Assembly: GCF_000702165.1 (NCBI RefSeq)
Contig: NZ_JNKU01000024.1
Span: 1-41,491 of the forward strand
Length of the DNA: 41,491 bases
DNA from: Sharpea azabuensis DSM 18934
Lineage (GTDB): Bacteria; Bacillota_I; Bacilli_A; Erysipelotrichales; Coprobacillaceae
Reading direction: 5' to 3'
Below the pieces are notes generated by a model. The model was given only the letters and a program-made list of their open reading frames with translations. It searched no databases and was not told the origin of the DNA. A program made the translations under genes and the position numbers. Numbering within the stretch: the first letter of the stretch is position 1; every line of letters starts with the position of its first letter. Of the stretch, positions 7,483 to 15,137 are shown in pieces.

Positions 7483-8934
7483 ATGAGTAAAATTCGTACG
7501 AGATTTGCCCCTAGCCCAACTGGCTATATGCATATTGGTAACTTACGTACAGCCTTGTATTGTTATTTAATTGCGAAGCATCAGGGTGGCGATTTTATCT
7601 TGAGAATTGAAGATACTGACCAGAACCGTGAAGTTAAAGGTGCAACAGATGTTATCTTCAATACACTAAAGGAAACAGGATTAAACTGGGATGAAGGTCC
7701 TGATAAGCCAGGTGATGTTGGTCCCTACATCCAGTCAGAAAGACTTGGTATTTATAAGGATTATGCCAACAAATTAATTCAGGTTGGCGCAGCTCATTAT
7801 TGTTTCTGCAACAAGGATGAAAAAGAAACTGAAGGCTTTGAAATGCGTGATCCATGCCGTTATCTTTCAAGTCAAGAAGTACAGGCAAAATTAGATGCTG
7901 GTGAAAAATATGTCATCAGACAGACAATTCCTGAAGAAGGCGTAGCAAGCTTTGATGATGAAATCTATGGTCATATTGAAGCTCCTGTTGACACTTTGGA
8001 TGACGCTGTTCTTTTAAAGAGTGATGGCTTTCCAACATATAACTTTGCGAATGTCGTAGATGATCACTTGATGGGTATAACGGATGTCGTAAGAGGTAAC
8101 GAATATTTATCTTCTACCCCTAAATACAACCTCCTCTATAAAGCTTTTAACTGGAATCCACCTAGATATATTCACCTTCCACCAGTTATGAAAGATGAAC
8201 ACAACAAGCTTTCTAAGCGTAATGGCGATGCAAGCTTCCAGGATTTAAAAGCTGAAGGCTATTTACCTCAGGCTATCTTAAACTATATTGCATTACTTGG
8301 CTGGGCACCTGCTGATGAAGAGATTCTTTCTCTTGATGATTTGATCAAACAATTCACTGTTGATCGTATTTCTAAAGCACCTGCTATCTTTGATAAGGAT
8401 AAGCTTACATGGGTCAATGAAACATATTTAAGAAATATGACTTTGGATGAATTCCATGATCTTGTTTCACCATTATATAAAGATGCCTTAACACGTGAAG
8501 TTGATGAAAAGGAAATTTCAATGGTCCTTCAGCCTCGTTTAACACGTATTAATCTTGATGAAGTAAAGGGATTTGTAGATTTCATCAATGAATGCTTGCC
8601 ATTTGATGCCGCATTATATAAGCATAAGAAAATGAAGACAAACCCATATAATTCATTAGAAGCATTAAAGCTTTCTTTACCTGCAATGGAAGCATGGGAA
8701 GATTATAGCGATGATGATGGTATGATGCATATGCAGATGGATATCGCAAAAGAACATGAATTGAAGAACGGTCGTATTATGTGGCCAATTCGTGTTGCGC
8801 TTTCCAATAAGGCAATGACTCCTGGTGGTTCAGTTGAAATTGCCCATATTCTTGGAAAAGAAGAAACACTTAAACGCATGAGACAAGCTATCAATGATCT
8901 TGAAGCATGGGTTAAAGAAAATCCAGAAGCCTAA
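7483..8934 (+). CDS. gltX: Glutamate-tRNA ligase (GluRS)
   Basis: 483 residues, normal length. Class I aminoacyl-tRNA synthetase. HIGH-type motif in APSPTGYMHIGN (9-20), KMSKS-type motif KLSKR (242-246), and a zinc-binding cluster with C107-x-C109 and C125. The C-terminal anticodon-binding domain is complete. In bacteria without GlnRS the enzyme is non-discriminating and also charges tRNA-Gln with Glu for later amidation by GatCAB; whether that applies here cannot be read from the window, but the adjacent tRNA-Glu and tRNA-Gln genes are suggestive. GAGGAGA sits 12 bases before ATG, a longer spacing than usual. Its own terminator follows. Confidence 0.97.
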   Translation: MSKIRTRFAPSPTGYMHIGNLRTALYCYLIAKHQGGDFILRIEDTDQNREVKGATDVIFNTLKETGLNWDEGPDKPGDVGPYIQSERLGIYKDYANKLIQVGAAHYCFCNKDEKETEGFEMRDPCRYLSSQEVQAKLDAGEKYVIRQTIPEEGVASFDDEIYGHIEAPVDTLDDAVLLKSDGFPTYNFANVVDDHLMGITDVVRGNEYLSSTPKYNLLYKAFNWNPPRYIHLPPVMKDEHNKLSKRNGDASFQDLKAEGYLPQAILNYIALLGWAPADEEILSLDDLIKQFTVDRISKAPAIFDKDKLTWVNETYLRNMTLDEFHDLVSPLYKDALTREVDEKEISMVLQPRLTRINLDEVKGFVDFINECLPFDAALYKHKKMKTNPYNSLEALKLSLPAMEAWEDYSDDDGMMHMQMDIAKEHELKNGRIMWPIRVALSNKAMTPGGSVEIAHILGKEETLKRMRQAINDLEAWVKENPEA

Positions 8935-8938
8935 AAAG

Positions 8939-8970
8939 AAAGGTTCTATCAAAAACGATAGAACCTTTTT
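8939..8970 (+). terminator. Intrinsic terminator of gltX
   Basis: AAAGGTTCTATC / GATAGAACCTTT, 12-bp perfect stem with a 6-nt loop and trailing T-run directly after the gltX stop. Confidence 0.95.
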
Positions 8971-8976
8971 ATACGT

Positions 8977-9006
8977 TTAAAGCTAGCGTTCTAACACTAG
9001 CTTTAA
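8977..9006. repeat. 10-bp inverted repeat downstream of the LysR pseudogene
   Basis: TTAAAGCTAG / CTAGCTTTAA, perfect, 10-base spacer, no T-run. It lies between gltX's terminator and the end of the LysR pseudogene. A second imperfect hairpin (GTATGAG 9042-9048 with CTCATAC 9076-9082) is next to it. The rest of this ~200-base intergenic stretch holds nothing else recognisable. Confidence 0.4.
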
Positions 9007-9143
9007 GACGTGGGAAAATTTGTATTCACTGACATAAGAAAGTATGAGAACTCTTTATGATGGAGAAGAAACAAACTCATACCTTCTTGTATTAGCCTAA
9101 CATGTTTCGAGAATAAAAACAGTGATAAAAGCGTGACAATATT

Positions 9144-9995
9144 CTATAAGCTAGGCTTATGTTGTTGATAGAATGCAATAAAATGATCATTGTAAGCTAT
9201 GCCAAGTTTTGCATGATGATGAGTGTTTTTGAGGTGAATGAGAAGCAAGGCATCGGATGAAGTGCAGATTTCACTTGTGAGATAGCCAATACCTTCACCA
9301 AGAGCAACACTGACCTTTAAATCCATCAAGGTACTTACCTTCTTGACAATTTTAGGAGGCACCATCCCGATAGAATGATGAAATAAACTCACGATACAAT
9401 TCTTCCCTTGCTTCAGGACCTATTGAAACGATTGGTTCATTTTCAAGCTCATGGGCATCAATGGAATCCCTATTAGCCAAAGGATGATTTAAGCTAACCC
9501 CAGCACAGAACTCCAAATCACATACCTTGCGATAAATGATCTTTTCATCATGTTGAAAAGCTGCACCAATTCTAATAATAGCATCAACCATATCGCCTGC
9601 AAAGACCTCTTTGTATTTTCCTAAATCATAATACTTGAACTCCACGCGTTCATCAGAGCTTCCTTGAAATGATTGAATAATTGTCGTAAAAACTTCCTGA
9701 TCAAACATGCAATTAAAGCCAATTGTGATATGATCTTTCATTCGCTGATTCATATAAGCAAGTACTTCTTTATAATCATTATGCAGGCGCGTTACCTCCC
9801 GGTGATAAAATCGCCCTTCCTTTGTCAATTGTGGACGATAGCTTTCACGATTGAAAAGCGAAATGCCTAATTCTTCTTCTAACCGTGCAAGCTGTTGCGA
9901 TACTGCTGATTGTGACATATAAAGCTTTTTCCAGCCGCCAAGAAACTTCCCTCTTCAACAACAGCCATAAATATCCTGATTTTTCGATCAAACAT
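9144..9995 (-). pseudogene. LysR-family transcriptional regulator, two frameshifts
   Basis: Reading the minus strand from ATG at 9995 (AGAGGA upstream) gives a typical LysR start, MFDRKIRIFMAVVEEGSF, which runs out of frame at an A5 homopolymer (9926-9930). One extra base there would restore the helix-turn-helix continuation LYMSQSAVSQQLARLEEELG found in the next frame. That frame continues through most of the effector domain and then shifts again around 9360-9395 into a third segment ending at 9144. Total length corresponds to about 284 codons, normal for LysR. Two independent frameshifts argue for a decayed gene, or for assembly errors, rather than programmed frameshifting. Its target is unknown; no divergent partner gene is present. 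Confidence 0.85.
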
Positions 9996-10023
9996 TATTT
10001 TTCCTCTTTACTACCCTATCAAA

Positions 10024-10051
10024 AGTATAGCACAAATTCTTCATTCGTTAA
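10024..10051 (-). promoter_or_regulatory. Promoter of the LysR pseudogene
   Basis: TTAACG - 16 bases - TATACT, with an extended TGC before the -10. It is still intact although the coding sequence is broken. Confidence 0.5.
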
Positions 10052-10135
10052 TTATTTCTCATTAATTTGAAAAAAACACTTATTAAACTCTCAAACTATA
10101 TAATAAAGTTCATTGTTATGTAGACTATTGTATAC

Positions 10136-10160
10136 AAAAAACTCTATCAACTGATAGAGT
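10136..10160 (-). terminator. Intrinsic terminator of the YbaK-family gene
   Basis: ACTCTATC / GATAGAGT 8-bp stem with a 4-nt loop, then six T on the minus strand. The stem includes the stop codon. Confidence 0.9.
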
Positions 10161-10659
10161 CTTCACCAATAAGATGGACAATCTTATACGTATGATGCAT
10201 TGCTTCAAGAATTGTCTTAAAGAAATCATTCTTGGCAATCTTTAATGTTGCTGTATTAACACAAGGATGCATGCCAATATTATCCCAGTCCATAATATCT
10301 TCATCAATTAATAATTGTACTTGATTTTCATGATCATGCATTAATCCTAGCGGAGATAATGAGCCAGGACGTATTTTCAACAAATCAAACATTGTTTCAT
10401 CATCCGAAAAGGACAATCTTGCTGAATTGATTTGTTTTGATAATTCCTTAGTCTTGAATTTCTTATCCCCAGGCATTAAGAGAAGATAGAATTTTGTTTT
10501 TTGGCGATTAGTGAGCAGAAGATTCTTGGCAATAGGACAACCAAGTATTGTTGCGACTTCATCCAATGCTTCCATCGTAGCAATAGAAACATGTTCAGCT
10601 TGTTCATACTGAATACCTAAATCACTTAAGAATTGATAAGTTTCCTCTTTTATATCCAT
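10147..10659 (-). CDS. YbaK/PrdX-family aminoacyl-tRNA deacylase
   Basis: 170 residues. YbaK/ProRS-associated editing domain family (PrdX/ProXp type), which hydrolyses mischarged tRNA such as Ala-tRNA-Pro in trans. Features are TYQFLSDLGIQYEQAEH at the N-terminus, KNLLLTNRQKTKFYLLLMPGDKKF with the conserved catalytic-lysine region, then LSFSDDETMFDLLKIRPGSLSPLGL with the GSxSPxGL signature. The start is set at ATG 10659: GAGG lies seven bases upstream, whereas the longer frames begin in or before that site. Divergent from the Dabb gene. Tight specificity (Ala-tRNA-Pro versus others) cannot be assigned by eye. Confidence 0.85.
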   Translation of the reverse strand: MDIKEETYQFLSDLGIQYEQAEHVSIATMEALDEVATILGCPIAKNLLLTNRQKTKFYLLLMPGDKKFKTKELSKQINSARLSFSDDETMFDLLKIRPGSLSPLGLMHDHENQVQLLIDEDIMDWDNIGMHPCVNTATLKIAKNDFFKTILEAMHHTYKIVHLIGEDSIS

Positions 10660-10734
10660 TTTCATACCTCTTTTCTTTCTATTATACTTGTGAATTTTCA
10701 TTTTTTCTATAAGATAGTAGTGAGGTGAAAATTT

Positions 10735-11037
10735 ATGGCATATAAACATGTAATACTTTGGTCTTTAAAAGAAGAATTCAAAAATGATGAAATTAGAAAA
10801 GGCATTAAGGAAGGCTTAGAGTCACTTGATGGCAAGATTCCAGGCATGACTTATATTCATGTTCAGATTGATCCTACCGATGGCAGCAATGCTGATGCAA
10901 TGTTAGAAAATGTCTTTGAAACAGAAGAAGATTTAAAAGCTTATGCCGTCAATCCCGATCATAATGCGATTGCCGATCAGTATGTAAGACCTTATACAGA
11001 AGTAAGACTCTGCTTGAATTTTAAGATTGAAGACTAA
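10735..11037 (+). CDS. Dabb (stress-responsive alpha/beta barrel) domain protein
   Basis: 100 residues, a single Dabb domain (PF07876 type): KHVILWSLKEE (4-14), GKIPGMTYIHVQ (33-44), then the C-terminal strand and YVRPYTEVRL. Such ferredoxin-like small proteins form dimeric barrels; the biochemical role in Bacillota is largely unknown. AGTGAGGTGA precedes the ATG by about five bases. A standalone gene with a shared bidirectional terminator to cysK. Confidence 0.88.
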   Translation: MAYKHVILWSLKEEFKNDEIRKGIKEGLESLDGKIPGMTYIHVQIDPTDGSNADAMLENVFETEEDLKAYAVNPDHNAIADQYVRPYTEVRLCLNFKIED

Positions 11038-11064
11038 AAAATCTGCGTTAAACGCAGATTTTTT
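11036..11064. terminator. Bidirectional terminator between Dabb gene and cysK
   Basis: TCTGCGT / ACGCAGA stem flanked by an A-run and a T-run; the whole element is a near-perfect palindrome and serves both convergent genes. Confidence 0.92.
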
Positions 11065-11071
11065 CTTTAGA

Positions 11072-12004
11072 TTAATCCTGGAATAATGCTGTTGAAAGGT
11101 AACGGTCACCAGTATCAGGTAATAACGCAACAATAGTCTTGCCTTCAGCTTCTGGACGTTTAGCCACTTCGATTGCCGCAGCAATTGCAGCACCTGAAGA
11201 AATACCTACAAGCACGCCTTCATTATGACCAATTTCCTTGCCTACTCTGAAAGCATCTTCATTTGTCACAGTAACAACTTCATCATAAACAGATGTATCC
11301 AATGTATCAGGAACGAATCCTGCACCAATACCCTGAATCTTATGAGGTCCACCATGTCCTTCTGAAAGAACTGGAGAAGTTGCTGGTTCTACAGCTACAA
11401 CCTTTACATCAGCCTTGTGTTCCTTTAAGTATTTACCAGTACCAGATAATGTACCACCAGTACCAACACCTGAAATAAAGTAATCAACATTACCATCAGT
11501 ATCTTCCCAGATTTCAGGACCTGTTGTTAGATAATGTGCTTTTGGATTTGATGGATTGACGAACTGACCTGGAACAAATGCTTTTTCATAACTTTCAGCT
11601 AATTCATTAGCTTTCTTGATTGCTCCTGTCATACCTTCAGCACCTGGTGTTAAGACTAGTTCTGCACCATAAGCCTTCATTAACTGTCTTCTTTCTACTG
11701 ACATTGTTTCAGGCATTACGATGACAATCTTGTATCCTCTAGCGGCTGCAATAGCTGATAAACCAATACCAGTGTTACCTGAAGTTGGTTCGATAATGAC
11801 TGTATCTTTGTCTAACTTGCCTGCTGCTTCAGCATCATCAAGCATCTGCTTAGCAATTCTGTCTTTAACGCTTCCAGCGGGATTGAAGTATTCTAGCTTA
11901 GCAAGCACTTTAGCCTTTAAGTTATATTTTGCCTCTAAATGTGTTAATTCTAATAGTGGTGTATGACCTACTAACTGATCTGCACTTGTATAAATTTTTG
12001 CCAT
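11072..12004 (-). CDS. cysK: Cysteine synthase A (O-acetylserine sulfhydrylase)
   Basis: 310 residues. PLP enzyme making cysteine from O-acetylserine and sulfide in the cytosol. PLP lysine K47 in NPAGSVKDR, substrate loop TSGNTGIG, the phosphate-binding GTGGT in SGVGTGGTLSG and the C-terminal PDTGDRYLST are all present. ATG is preceded by CGGAGGA. A strong promoter lies upstream; a sequence at its start site resembles part of the operator-like palindrome of the nearby rrf2 gene, so regulation by that Rrf2 protein, as CymR does in other Bacillota, is plausible but inferred. Confidence 0.96.
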   Translation of the reverse strand: MAKIYTSADQLVGHTPLLELTHLEAKYNLKAKVLAKLEYFNPAGSVKDRIAKQMLDDAEAAGKLDKDTVIIEPTSGNTGIGLSAIAAARGYKIVIVMPETMSVERRQLMKAYGAELVLTPGAEGMTGAIKKANELAESYEKAFVPGQFVNPSNPKAHYLTTGPEIWEDTDGNVDYFISGVGTGGTLSGTGKYLKEHKADVKVVAVEPATSPVLSEGHGGPHKIQGIGAGFVPDTLDTSVYDEVVTVTNEDAFRVGKEIGHNEGVLVGISSGAAIAAAIEVAKRPEAEGKTIVALLPDTGDRYLSTALFQD

Positions 12005-12040
12005 AATTGATATCCTCCGTATATTTACCCTTTTCTCTAC

Positions 12041-12084
12041 TAGGTTTATGGTGTTATTATATGCCTACTCTTTTTATTATGCAA
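12041..12084 (-). promoter_or_regulatory. cysK promoter with a possible Rrf2-type half-site
   Basis: TTGCAT - 17 bases - TATAAT on the minus strand (12056-12084). Just downstream, over the expected start site, ATAAACCTA (12041-12049) is close to ATAAACCCTA within the rrf2 promoter (13975-13984). The shared word is short and may be chance. Confidence 0.65.
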
Positions 12085-12153
12085 TAGATTTGATAAATAT
12101 TTTTGTATTTTCTTATTTTACTTAAATAGTTGTTGTATTTTTATTATAAATAT

Positions 12154-12179
12154 AAAAAAAAAGAAGGCATATGCCTTCT
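12154..12179 (-). terminator. Intrinsic terminator of the gpx gene
   Basis: AGAAGGC / GCCTTCT with ATAT loop and at least eight T on the minus strand; overlaps the stop codon. Confidence 0.93.
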
Positions 12180-12720
12180 ATAATAATGCTTGAATAGCTT
12201 CTTTAAGTTCTTCTGGATCAGTTGTTGATTCAAAGCGAGCTACAACTTCACCATCTTTGTTGATTAAGAACTTAGTGAAATTCCATTTAATATCACTTGT
12301 TTCCTTAAAGTCAGGATGTGCTTTCCCAACAAACTCTTCCATGAAAGCTTTCTTTTCACCTATAAATCCAGCAAAGCCTTTTTGCGTCTTGAGATATGTA
12401 TAGATTGGTGCTTCATTTTCACCATTTACATCAATCTTTGCAAACTGTGGGAAAGTGATACCAAAACGTCCTGTACAGAATGAATGAATATCATCATAGT
12501 CTCCTGGAGCCTGTTCACCAAACTGGTTGCATGGGAAATCTAGGATATCAAAGCCTTGATCATGAAATGCATCATAGAGCTTCTGTAAGCCTGGATATTG
12601 TGGTGTAAAACCGCATTGTGTTGCCGTATTGACGACTAAGAGAACCTTTCCTTTATAATCTGCTAAGTGTACTTCATTATTATTACCATCTAATACTGTA
12701 TAATCGTAGATTGTTGCCAT
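12178..12720 (-). CDS. Glutathione peroxidase-family thiol peroxidase
   Basis: 180 residues, cytosolic (no signal peptide). Peroxidatic cysteine C36 (not selenocysteine) in NTATQCGFTPQY, Q70 in NQFGEQAPG, and W146-N147 in DIKWNFTKF complete the catalytic tetrad. C64 and C82 are additional cysteines; C82 is near the resolving-cysteine position used by thioredoxin-dependent Gpx proteins, so thioredoxin rather than glutathione is the likely reductant. Related to BsaA/GpxA of other Bacillota. AGGAGG precedes ATG. Own promoter and terminator; lies between cysK and a YczE-like gene in a sulfur/redox-flavoured block. Confidence 0.93.
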   Translation of the reverse strand: MATIYDYTVLDGNNNEVHLADYKGKVLLVVNTATQCGFTPQYPGLQKLYDAFHDQGFDILDFPCNQFGEQAPGDYDDIHSFCTGRFGITFPQFAKIDVNGENEAPIYTYLKTQKGFAGFIGEKKAFMEEFVGKAHPDFKETSDIKWNFTKFLINKDGEVVARFESTTDPEELKEAIQALL

Positions 12721-12739
12721 AAGTCTACCTCCTAGTTCT

Positions 12740-12768
12740 ATTGTAGTCTTTTTTAAGCCCTATCACAA
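12740..12768 (-). promoter_or_regulatory. Promoter of the gpx gene
   Basis: TTGTGA - 17 bases - TACAAT on the minus strand, 20 bases upstream of the gpx start. Confidence 0.6.
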
Positions 12769-12795
12769 AAGAAACACTTCTTTTTATCGCGGTTT

Positions 12796-13425
12796 TTAGC
12801 GACCTATCAGGCGGTATGTGATATGTCTTTGATACCAGTCTATAATCGGACCTGTTCCTAAAGCGACAAAAAGCGTAGCAATGCCCACTGTAGTAATATG
12901 GCCAATCATCCCTGTTACTAAGCCTATGATTGCACAGATGACATCTGTTCCAATACGGGCATATTTGAAAGGAAAACCAGTCTTTGCTTCAATAAGTGGT
13001 GCAATGGCATCATAGGGAGCTATACCTAGATTACAATCCATATAGAGCGCACAGCCAAAACAGAGCACAAGTATTGCAATGACCAGAACTACAATACGAA
13101 TAGCTAATAATGAAGAAAGTGATACTTCGGTAATATTAAATAAGGCAAAGAACTTACCAAAATACTCAACAATAAAGCCTAGCAAGAAAAGATTAATCAA
13201 TGCCCCAATCCCAAAAGCCTTACGATTTAAATAAAGAACCGGCACATACATAACAATATTCAAGGACATCTGAAAGACACCAAGACTTATACCAAGAAGA
13301 TGAGAAACACCCTTCGTCATCGATGTAAAAGGATCAATACCAAAACCAGTTAAATTCAATAAAGCAATACCTAGGCCAATAGCTATATTGCCCAAAGTCG
13401 TCATCAAGATCAATCGTCTATTCAT
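12796..13425 (-). CDS. YczE/YyaS/YitT-type integral membrane protein
   Basis: 209 residues, about five membrane segments. The opening NIAIGLGIALLNLTGFGIDPFTSMTKG and the second copy of the motif, CALYMDCNLGIAPYDAIAPLI, are the repeated 'aGxGxDPfdal' signature of the YczE family. The function of this family is unknown; in Bacillus subtilis YczE has been linked to surfactin production. TGGAGGA precedes the ATG. It lies between the Rrf2 gene (which has a strong terminator) and gpx. No clear promoter hexamers are seen. Confidence 0.82.
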   Translation of the reverse strand: MNRRLILMTTLGNIAIGLGIALLNLTGFGIDPFTSMTKGVSHLLGISLGVFQMSLNIVMYVPVLYLNRKAFGIGALINLFLLGFIVEYFGKFFALFNITEVSLSSLLAIRIVVLVIAILVLCFGCALYMDCNLGIAPYDAIAPLIEAKTGFPFKYARIGTDVICAIIGLVTGMIGHITTVGIATLFVALGTGPIIDWYQRHITYRLIGR

Positions 13426-13489
13426 ACATTTTCCTCCAGGTATTATTTAAACATGATGGGTTGATGATATTTTAAAATTTTCTCAAATA

Positions 13490-13531
13490 GAAAAAAGGTG
13501 AAATTACGTTAAATAACGTAATTATCACCTT
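13490..13531 (-). terminator. Long intrinsic terminator of the rrf2 gene
   Basis: AAGGTGA plus AATTACGTTA pairs with TAACGTAATT plus TCACCTT, about 17 bp with a single-base bulge, then a T-run on the minus strand. The stop codon of the Rrf2 gene lies within the stem. Confidence 0.9.
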
Positions 13532-13940
13532 GCATGCCCGAACCTGTTAATTCATCCAATGTAATACCATCTAAATAGTCCTTTGTGACTTTATAGAGCC
13601 CTTGCCACATTGGTAATGTTTTGCATGTCAAATGACGTTCACACTGATTAGGATCATCTTCCATACAGGCAATTGGCACAAGCGAGCCTTCTGTCACTTC
13701 TAAGATCGAAGCAACCGTATATGTAGATGCTTCTCTTGTCAGACGATAGCCTCCACCCTTGCCACGCAACCCTTCTACAAAGTGTGCCTTTGATAATGAT
13801 TTAATAATAACTTCTAGATATTTTTCACTTATATCCTGTCTTTGGGCAATATCTTTTAAAGGAATAAATTGAGTAGGATCATGCTCAGCGAGATCGACCA
13901 TGACTCTTAAAGCGTAACGGCCTTTTGTTGATACTTTCAT
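13509..13940 (-). CDS. Rrf2-family transcriptional regulator with three-cysteine (Fe-S type) motif
   Basis: 143 residues. Winged-helix Rrf2 protein: MKVSTKGRYALRVMVDLA at the N-terminus, recognition region DISEKYLEVIIKSLSKA (36-52) and wing LRGKGGGYRL (58-67). C92, C100 and C106 occupy the place of the IscR cluster ligands (C92, C98, C104), so iron-sulfur ligation is possible; the first spacing (7 residues) is longer than in IscR. CymR, the cysteine-metabolism Rrf2 of Bacillus, lacks this triad. A promoter with an overlapping inverted repeat suggests autoregulation. Neighbouring cysK, gpx and yczE are candidate targets. AGGAGGGG precedes the ATG. Confidence 0.9.
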   Translation of the reverse strand: MKVSTKGRYALRVMVDLAEHDPTQFIPLKDIAQRQDISEKYLEVIIKSLSKAHFVEGLRGKGGGYRLTREASTYTVASILEVTEGSLVPIACMEDDPNQCERHLTCKTLPMWQGLYKVTKDYLDGITLDELTGSGMQGDNYVI

Positions 13941-13961
13941 AAAACCCCTCCTAACTTATAT

Positions 13962-13994
13962 CCCTAGTATACCGTAGGGTTTATAGTATTGCAA
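13962..13994 (-). promoter_or_regulatory. rrf2 promoter with an overlapping palindromic operator
   Basis: TTGCAA (13989-13994) - 17 bases - TATACT (13966-13971) on the minus strand. CCCTA (13962-13966) and TAGGG (13975-13979), an inverted repeat with an 8-base spacer, straddle the -10. Position and symmetry fit an autoregulatory site for the Rrf2 dimer. Confidence 0.7.
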
Positions 13995-14004
13995 GAAAAA
14001 TGGA

Positions 14005-14040
14005 TAAAAAAGAAAAGGCCTCAATGAGACCTTCTCCTTA
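14005..14040 (-). terminator. Intrinsic terminator of fba
   Basis: AAGGTCTC / GAGGCCTT (one G-U in the minus transcript) with a 3-nt loop, extended by AGA/TCT pairs, then CTTTTTT. Lies just after the fba stop. Confidence 0.75.
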
Positions 14041-14052
14041 GATAAACTATTA

Positions 14053-14922
14053 TTAAGCCTTACCGATTGAACCGAAGCATTCAAGTCTGTCTTTAACACC
14101 AGCTCTGATAGCTTCGAAACCAGGGTTAAGTAATTTACGAGGATCGTAACCTTTACCCTGCTGATCTTTACCTTCTTCGATGTACTTTCTAGTAGCAGCT
14201 GCGAATACTAACTGTAATTCAGTATTTACATTAACTTTAGATACACCTAAAGAGATAGCTTTCTTAACCTGTTCATCAGGGATACCAGAACCACCATGTA
14301 ATACCATAGGCATCTTAGGTCCAATAGCTTCCTTAATGTTAGCTAATACATCGAACTGTAAGCCAGCCCAGTTTGCAGGATATTTACCATGGATATTACC
14401 GATACCACATGCTAAGAAGTCTACACCTAAAGAAGCAACTTCAGCACATTCTTTTGGATCTGCACATTCACCAGTTGAAATAACACCGTCTTCTTCACCA
14501 CCGATGCCACCAACTTCTGCTTCTAATGAAACACCTTTAGAATGACATAATTCAACCATTTCTTTAGTCTTAGCGATGTTTTCGTCGATGTCATAATGAG
14601 AACCATCAAACATGATTGAAGAGAAGCCAGCTTCTAATGCAGCATGAGCGCCTTCCCATGAACCATGGTCTAAGTGTAAAGCTACTGGTACAGTGATACC
14701 TAAAGCTTCAACCATTGCTGAAACCATTGCATGTACAGTCTTGAAACCAGTCATATATTTAGCTGCACCTTCAGATACACCTAAGATTACTGGAGCTTTT
14801 AATTCTTCACATTCAAGAAGAATTGCTTTTGTCCATTCTAAGTTGTTGATGTTGAACTGAGCGATTGCATAATGGCCTTCTAAAGCCTTATCGATCATTT
14901 CTTTTGCGGATACTAATCCCAT
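14053..14922 (-). CDS. fba: Class II fructose-bisphosphate aldolase
   Basis: 289 residues. Zinc-dependent aldolase of glycolysis/gluconeogenesis, interconverting fructose 1,6-bisphosphate with glyceraldehyde 3-phosphate and dihydroxyacetone phosphate. Metal and catalytic motifs: ALHLDHGSWE (catalytic D and zinc H), EAEVGGIGGEEDG (active-site loop), GNIHGKYP and VLHGGSGIPDEQ with zinc-binding histidines, and NVNTELQ for phosphate. AAAGGAGA precedes ATG. Synonymous codon choice looks more restricted than in neighbours, as expected of a highly expressed gene. The leader holds a 5-3-5 palindrome near the probable promoter. Confidence 0.96.
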   Translation of the reverse strand: MGLVSAKEMIDKALEGHYAIAQFNINNLEWTKAILLECEELKAPVILGVSEGAAKYMTGFKTVHAMVSAMVEALGITVPVALHLDHGSWEGAHAALEAGFSSIMFDGSHYDIDENIAKTKEMVELCHSKGVSLEAEVGGIGGEEDGVISTGECADPKECAEVASLGVDFLACGIGNIHGKYPANWAGLQFDVLANIKEAIGPKMPMVLHGGSGIPDEQVKKAISLGVSKVNVNTELQLVFAAATRKYIEEGKDQQGKGYDPRKLLNPGFEAIRAGVKDRLECFGSIGKA

Positions 14923-14975
14923 TGTTTATCTCTCCTTTTCCTTTATTAAACTACTGTTATAATACTCTTTTTATA

Positions 14976-14988
14976 CTAGTTTGACTAG
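14976..14988. promoter_or_regulatory. Small palindrome in the fba promoter region
   Basis: CTAGT-TTG-ACTAG, perfect 5-3-5 inverted repeat, about 55 bases upstream of the fba start and just upstream of TATTAT/TATAAC -10-like hexamers on the minus strand. Candidate operator; function unknown. Confidence 0.35.
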
Positions 14989-15112
14989 ACAAATACCTAT
15001 TTTTTAAAAACTTTAACAAACCTCCCTTATTCCTCATATCTCCTTTTTAATTTCATTAACATTTCTATTTAAATATAAAACAATTATTTTCAATGATACC
15101 TTGTATGTCATC

Positions 15113-15137
15113 AAAAAAGACAAGGTGATCCTTGTCT
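15113..15137 (-). terminator. Intrinsic terminator of the SPOUT methyltransferase gene
   Basis: AGACAAGG / CCTTGTCT 8-bp stem with ATCA loop and five T on the minus strand. The upstream arm starts at the stop codon. Confidence 0.93.

Noticed and set aside
9900-9995. Programmed frameshift in the LysR gene at the A5 run
   Set aside because: No slippery heptamer or downstream structure is evident, and a second frameshift further on makes decay or error more likely.
12005-12177. T-box or SAM-type riboswitch before cysK
   Set aside because: No T-box core or SAM riboswitch core was found in the 170-base leader; it holds an ordinary promoter and the gpx terminator.
14180-14545. Plus-strand open frame antisense to fba
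   Set aside because: Complete overlap with a well-supported aldolase gene and no Shine-Dalgarno; caused by the biased codons of fba.
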